DNA from: Bartonella sp. M0177
GTDB taxonomy: Bacteria; Pseudomonadota; Alphaproteobacteria; Rhizobiales; Rhizobiaceae
Assembly: GCF_016102285.1 (NCBI RefSeq)
Contig: NZ_JACFOY010000001.1
Coordinates: forward strand, 1,984,001-2,048,000
Reading direction: 5' to 3'
Length of the DNA stretch: 64,000 nucleotides
In this document: piece after piece, positions 59,501-64,000 of the stretch
Layout: each line of letters opens with the position of its first letter
Position numbering within the stretch: the first letter of the stretch is position 1
Notes under the pieces: model-generated
Seen by the model: the letters and a program-made list of their open reading frames with translations, nothing else
The model's database searches: none
Told to the model about the DNA's origin: nothing
Translations under genes and position numbers: made by a program

Positions 59501-60128
59501 CGGTATTTTCAACACGTAATATAATAAAGTCGTCTGTATTATTAGGCACAATCAGATTATCAAATCTGATGTTTTTGATGATGGCACCTTCTTTTTGCAA
59601 TACAGCCATCGTTGCCACAGCACGATTGACTTGCAACAATAATGTATCACCTGTCGAAACATTTATACTACGTCCAACCGAATAAATGCGTAATTTTTCA
59701 GTCGCCAGAACGCTTTTATTTCTTAATGCCCATGCGCGCACTTCGTTTTGTTGAACACCTGTCAAATAGGTTCTGTTCAATTCGACATTGATACGCAAAT
59801 CGCCATCGCGTGGTTGCAAGGCTGCGGTATCAACCATCACCAGCGGCAATTTGGTTGCAACCTGCTCCATGCCGTCATCAATATTTCCGTCCGACACCGC
59901 TTTATTCGATTGTTTTTCCACCGTCTCACCGAATTTCGAGGCAGCTTGCTTGGCACTCTGCTCGGCTTGCGATTTCTGATTGCCTGCCTGATCCTCCGGT
60001 CCGGCTATTTTCGAAGTTGCCACAATCACCTGGAACAACATAGCCAGCAAAAGAAAAACCATCAACAGAACGGTGAGCATATCGGCATATGCAATCCAGA
60101 TATTCTCGCCACCACGTTTTTGTGCCAT
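59475..60128 (-). CDS. MotB/TolR-like proton-channel partner, SiiA-like in context
   Basis: The 217-residue protein begins with a short cytosolic stretch and one membrane helix, ENIWIAYADMLTVLLMVFLL. Its YADML Asp sits where MotB and similar proteins have the proton-carrying Asp. A polar linker of about 60 residues follows, then a C-terminal periplasmic domain with RIYSVGRSINVSTG that resembles OmpA-like domains only loosely. The ATG at 60128 lies two bases after the TolC-like stop, with GGAG nine bases upstream; the gene overlaps the adaptor gene. With the MotA-like protein two genes upstream it should form an ion channel that powers or controls secretion. Confidence 0.82.
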   Translation of the reverse strand: MAQKRGGENIWIAYADMLTVLLMVFLLLAMLFQVIVATSKIAGPEDQAGNQKSQAEQSAKQAASKFGETVEKQSNKAVSDGNIDDGMEQVATKLPLVMVDTAALQPRDGDLRINVELNRTYLTGVQQNEVRAWALRNKSVLATEKLRIYSVGRSINVSTGDTLLLQVNRAVATMAVLQKEGAIIKNIRFDNLIVPNNTDDFIILRVENTDANNGKTQ

Positions 60129-60130
60129 TA

Positions 60131-61600
60131 TCAACGCTCCACAAGCTGAAGAGCCACAAGTCCGTCATGAGGCTTGCCAGCAAGATAATAGATACTGAAC
60201 ACAGCGCGCATAAAGCCATAACGGGCGTCAATAGCATCTGTACGGGACGAAAAATATTCGGTCTCTGCCGTGATCAGATCGGAAAGTTTCCGATCACCAA
60301 GACGGAACTCTTCAAGGTAAAGACCGCGTGTCTTATCAGCCTCTTTGGACGCCTCTTCACTGATTGTCCATTGCTGCGACGTAATATCAATATCACCAAG
60401 CAAAGCCCGCACCTCGTCATTCACTGTCGAGCGCTCCTTGCCAAGCTGTGCCTCGTTGACATTCAATTGTGCATAGGCTTCACGAATTTTAGCCTTTTTC
60501 GAAAGGTCAAAAATATCGAATGTCAGTTTGAGCTGAACGCCGCCATCAGTATCCGATACATTATAAAGATTGTCTACGTTTTCGAGCGTGCGCTTATAAT
60601 CGATTGTCAAATCCAGCCTCGGTTTCAAGCTCGCTTTGGCACCGACAACACTTTTCCGGCTTCCTTCCAGCGCCGCACCACGTGCAAGCACTGCCGGGTT
60701 CTGTTCTGCCGCATTGACAGCAACAGCATCAAGATCCCTAACACGGGGAAGCGCCATACGCTTGGCGGGCAATGCCTCGACCTCTATCCCCACAAGAGCA
60801 TTCAACTTCTGCTGGGCACGCGACAATTTGAGTTCGATATCCTTGCGGCGGTTAATCGCATTGCTTAAAGCGAGACGCCCGCGCACAGCATCCGATTGCG
60901 GCGAAATACCACCGGCAACACTTTCGCCGATTGTTTTATTGAGAGATGTAATCTTGTCAACATAGGCCATCGCCGAGCGAAGCTGTTCTGTATAAGACTG
61001 GACAGCCATATAGGCATTTGCTGTATTATACATCACCGTCAGATCTTCGGCATGTTTTGCGTGACCGCTCGCACGCAAATTATAACTTGCGGCCTCTTTG
61101 TCAGCATCACGCCGCCCGAAATCATAGATACTGTAGCTAACATCAATACCGGCGAAAGCTGTATCATCAAAATCTCTGTCGCGACTGGTGATACCACCAT
61201 CGTAGCGCAAATTCGGAGCGGTCACTTCGGCACCGACCGTCGGATAATATTTGGCTTTCGCCTGATCAAGTCGGCTTTCAGCAATATCAAGCTGGCTTTT
61301 TGCAACTTTGATTGTCCACGAATAATCTGCAGCCTTCTTCAAAGCTTCATCCAGCGTCAGCCTTTGCTTTTCACGCTTGAAAAATTCTTTCGATTTTGCA
61401 GTTACCGGGTTGTTGGTGTTTGCAACCTTCGGGTCCTTACTGATTGCAGGCTGGTTATTTTTATCGATAGCCTGCGTTGTCATTGTATCGACGCCAGCAC
61501 GAACTGTAGGTTTTTTATCGGATGCGCAGCCCGTTGAAACGACGCTACAGCTTACCAACAGGACAGACACCACACGCTTCAGATTGATTGAGCAATTCAT
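60131..61600 (-). CDS. TolC-like outer-membrane channel lipoprotein
   Basis: The 489-residue protein belongs to the outer membrane efflux (TolC) family and should form the exit duct of the type I system. A signal peptide ends in a lipobox-like STGC, so it is probably a lipoprotein. The duplicated helical repeats are visible: LTLDEALKKAADYSWTIKVA and RLDQAKAKYYPTVGAEV, then NAYMAVQSYTEQLRSAMAYV, and in the second half NPAVLARGAALEGSRKSVVG and ASLKPRLDLTIDYKR. The ATG at 61600 lies five bases after the stop of the MotA-like gene, and the MotB-like gene follows after two bases. Confidence 0.92.
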   Translation of the reverse strand: MNCSINLKRVVSVLLVSCSVVSTGCASDKKPTVRAGVDTMTTQAIDKNNQPAISKDPKVANTNNPVTAKSKEFFKREKQRLTLDEALKKAADYSWTIKVAKSQLDIAESRLDQAKAKYYPTVGAEVTAPNLRYDGGITSRDRDFDDTAFAGIDVSYSIYDFGRRDADKEAASYNLRASGHAKHAEDLTVMYNTANAYMAVQSYTEQLRSAMAYVDKITSLNKTIGESVAGGISPQSDAVRGRLALSNAINRRKDIELKLSRAQQKLNALVGIEVEALPAKRMALPRVRDLDAVAVNAAEQNPAVLARGAALEGSRKSVVGAKASLKPRLDLTIDYKRTLENVDNLYNVSDTDGGVQLKLTFDIFDLSKKAKIREAYAQLNVNEAQLGKERSTVNDEVRALLGDIDITSQQWTISEEASKEADKTRGLYLEEFRLGDRKLSDLITAETEYFSSRTDAIDARYGFMRAVFSIYYLAGKPHDGLVALQLVER

Positions 61601-61605
61601 TCGAA

Positions 61606-62973
61606 TTAGCCTTTCGTGGGTGGAACTTCACTAACCTTTTGAGCTGCTCGCACAGCCGAGACAATGGAAACACGTGCTTCAGTTAAATCCCGCATCCCCT
61701 CCATCACAGCTTTTTGTTGTGCGCGCATAACCTGCGTTGCGCTCTCCAAAGCTTCTTTTTGTTCGTCATTATGAGAAGTCAGCCGTCCGGTCGATTGATC
61801 AATCGAAGCAGCAAACCCTTGAATTTGTTTCAATTTTTCAAGAACTGCTTCGATTCCGGTCGTAATTTCGATCCGCATCTGGTTCAAACCGGCAATTGCC
61901 TGGGCAATAGTCTGGCTATTGTTTTCCTGAGCCTCGGTACCCCGTGCAATATAAGCACTATTGGTTTTAACCACGTCGCTCAGATGGGTGAGCATCTCGT
62001 AGCTATTCTGGATCACTTCGACAATTTGTCTTGTCGCTTCACCATTTGCCGTGACAGTCGACAACATTGCATCGACAGAACGCTTGTTGTTTTCCGATTG
62101 TTCGGACACAACCTCCAGCATTTTGTCCATGGTTTGCTGTTGAGCAGCCTGCCCTTCGACGAAGCTACTGGATATTTCAATAAATTTTCCGGTATCTTCA
62201 TGAGAAAACTCGACATGACGGGAAAGAACTGCTGCCAATCTGTTGATCGCACGTGTTGTCGCGTCGATTGTGCCGGTCTCGCCAGCCATTTTGGAAGCTT
62301 CTTCACCGCTTGCAACAAACGACCATTTTTCGATATCGTAAACAATACCTTCTGTTGTACGTCCCATGAAATGGGCAATCAAACCGGTACAAATAGATGA
62401 CCCCAGACCGAACATGGATGACGAAAACGCGGTTGCCATACCACCGAGAGGTGCTGCCAGCGAATTGACCAGCGACTTCGCCTGGATTTCATCAGCCGAC
62501 GACAAAACGTTGATAGACCCGCGAATACCTTCCATAGTAAATGTCAGACCGAAAAACGTACCGAGCAAGCCCATGGAAATAACAGCACCGGCTGCATAGA
62601 ACAGAAAATCCACCCGCCAGTCCAACGCCGAAGAAACCAGTGAGATTGCGGAATTTCTTTCATCTTCATTAAAGCTGATAAGATCGCGCAATCGACCGCG
62701 CAACAACCGCATATAGCCTTTTAAAACCGGCTCTTCACTATCGCGCGGAAAATTCCCTTTGAATTCTACCCACTGTTTCACCCCTGATTTGAGGTAGAAC
62801 ATTGTGTAAATTGCATAAACAAGGACGATCGCGTCGAATACAGCAATGATGCTATTAAAAATAATGTTATGCGCCACAAAATCGCCGTGAAACACCACGG
62901 TGTAAACAAGCGCAAAGAGCGACAGAAGCGCAAGCACCAATGAAAAATACAGTACAGAACGAGTAGATCTCAT
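61606..62973 (-). CDS. MotA/TolQ/ExbB-like channel protein with a long coiled coil, SiiB-like in context
   Basis: The 455-residue protein has two N-terminal membrane helices (about residues 8-27 and 35-60), a cytosolic region of about 60 residues and two more helices with the family core AVISMGLLGTFFGLTFTMEG and PLGGMATAFSSSMFGLGSSI. From about residue 230 to the end the sequence is an Ala/Glu/Gln-rich coiled coil, much longer than in TolQ. The ATG at 62973 has AAGGGG six bases upstream and is preferred over a start 10 codons earlier. It is the first gene of the operon, behind a 0.9-kb AT-rich leader. A MotB-like partner lies two genes downstream. Confidence 0.85.
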   Translation of the reverse strand: MRSTRSVLYFSLVLALLSLFALVYTVVFHGDFVAHNIIFNSIIAVFDAIVLVYAIYTMFYLKSGVKQWVEFKGNFPRDSEEPVLKGYMRLLRGRLRDLISFNEDERNSAISLVSSALDWRVDFLFYAAGAVISMGLLGTFFGLTFTMEGIRGSINVLSSADEIQAKSLVNSLAAPLGGMATAFSSSMFGLGSSICTGLIAHFMGRTTEGIVYDIEKWSFVASGEEASKMAGETGTIDATTRAINRLAAVLSRHVEFSHEDTGKFIEISSSFVEGQAAQQQTMDKMLEVVSEQSENNKRSVDAMLSTVTANGEATRQIVEVIQNSYEMLTHLSDVVKTNSAYIARGTEAQENNSQTIAQAIAGLNQMRIEITTGIEAVLEKLKQIQGFAASIDQSTGRLTSHNDEQKEALESATQVMRAQQKAVMEGMRDLTEARVSIVSAVRAAQKVSEVPPTKG

Positions 62974-63918
62974 AAATAACCCCTTTTGATGCAGCTCCTG
63001 CACCGAAAAAACATTCTACCCCCCACCGCTACAAACGGCTTTTCCGCCAATTGACCATATTGACGAAATTTTTCCCATCTGCGCGCCCAAACTCCACAAT
63101 TCAAGAATCATAGAACGTTTTAATGAGTTAACAAATTTTTGCAAGATATGGTGAATTTTTAGTTAACAACAAAATTAATACGAAATATCAATTTGTTAAA
63201 AAGTTTTTCGCTTTATTTACAGTCATTCTAAACTAAAATTGTGATTCACTTTCTGTTACAATCCCCATATCCCTGAACATGTAGGTGAAAATTTTTCTTT
63301 AAACATTTAATCGGCTATCTATCTTTGTTTTGCAACCCGATCTGTTCACATTTTCGTATGTTAACGAGTTATATCGCACACAATAAATAATTATTTTAGT
63401 TGTAAAATATATTATATAAATTTGAATTATTAATTATGAACAGTATTATTTATATTTATTTTATAATAACTTTCGTTTTTTAACTTTTTTATTTTTATAT
63501 TATAAATTATGTTTCTATAATATCAATTTTTCAACTAATTCGTGAAATGATAACTCGTATTTACATTGATTATTTATTTTACAGTCGCCTAAAGAGCTTT
63601 AATATGAAAATTTCATGAATGAAAATAACGATTGCCGACTTTGCTTCTGGCTGTTCATGAAGCGAGCTTAAGGGAGGATACGTTACAAAATGCTATGTTT
63701 CTTCCTGTCCTAAAAAGACCATTATGTCATTTTGTTATAACATGGGTTTATATGTTTCGCCCCTGAAGTCATCTTTTATCCTGATTAATCCCCTCTGTTC
63801 TTAGAGACAAAAGGCGAAAATGAATAAAAAGCGCCGCATCAGTTCGCTTGCGTGAATCAATGCGGTATAATCACCCTAAAATCAGACAATTGAAACGTTA
63901 TAGTCCGCTTCAAATTCA
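62974..63918. other. AT-rich leader of the secretion operon
   Basis: No gene is seen in 945 bases. Bases 63360-63620 are extremely AT-rich. The operon promoter is probably near 63020-63300, but no boxes were assigned. Confidence 0.5.
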
Positions 63919-64000
63919 TTACCTGCGTTTCAGCGCCAGTTCCAAGTCCTTTTTCAGTTCCTGTTCAAAGTCCCGCTTGAGCTGCTGGGACAAATCACGT
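63919..64000 (-). CDS. C-terminal fragment of a gene cut by the window edge
   Basis: The open frame ends at a TAA (63919-63921). The 26 visible residues, beginning RDLSQQLKRDFEQELKKD and ending ALKRR, are a strongly charged helix. The family cannot be identified from so little sequence. Confidence 0.55.
   Translation of the reverse strand, partial: RDLSQQLKRDFEQELKKDLELALKRR

Overview
The window looks like chromosome of an alphaproteobacterium of the Rhizobiales, most likely close to Bartonella. The gene set (metH, a succinyl-CoA:acetate CoA-transferase-like gene, pyrF, mrp, rpmH-rnpA-yidC-engB, queG, dapB-gpmA), the AT-leaning composition and a large trimer-free autotransporter fit that family. 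A gut-symbiont Bartonella rather than a vector-borne one is my inference; I made no database comparison.

Layout. Bases 1-22.8 kb are housekeeping. Minus-strand genes run from the metH C-terminal half back through a small membrane protein, yraN, rsmI coupled to a CoA-transferase, pyrF, an exported-lipoprotein lytic transglycosylase, an Mrp-type Fe-S ATPase and an exported alpha/beta hydrolase. Plus-strand genes follow: a DUF4105 membrane protein, rpmH, rnpA, yidC, engB, a glutathione S-transferase, queG, an SDR protein, mepA and glk. From 22.8 to 30.3 kb lies a surface region: an AT-rich leader, a 1.4-kaa glycine-rich classical autotransporter and an unknown 210-residue protein. dapB, gpmA and tRNA-Leu(CAG) follow.

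From the tRNA (32.4 kb) to about 48.4 kb is a defence island. It holds a complete type ISP-like restriction-modification enzyme, a P4-type integrase broken by two stops and a 14-bp duplication, a second broken tyrosine recombinase, and a three-gene minus-strand operon (methylase half of a second type ISP enzyme, an FRG-domain gene with three homopolymer frameshifts, a DUF262/GmrS-like protein). An MrcB_N-HNH nuclease closes it. A 36-38-bp imperfect direct repeat (32475-32510 and 40655-40692) brackets the first element.

From 48.8 to 63.0 kb is one six-gene minus-strand operon: MotA/TolQ-like channel protein with a long coiled coil, TolC-like lipoprotein, MotB-like protein, HlyD-type adaptor, a 2,334-residue repeat/RTX protein and an ABC exporter. 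All junctions are tight or overlapping. A giant type I adhesin made together with its own proton-channel pair recalls the gene content of the Salmonella SPI-4 siiABCDEF locus, in a different order. The ABC exporter has a non-canonical signature and H-loop. This operon is the most interesting part of the window.

Many intergenic gaps carry short, decayed tandem repeats (period about 14-22 bp), each with its own unit. No CRISPR array and no intact insertion sequence were seen.
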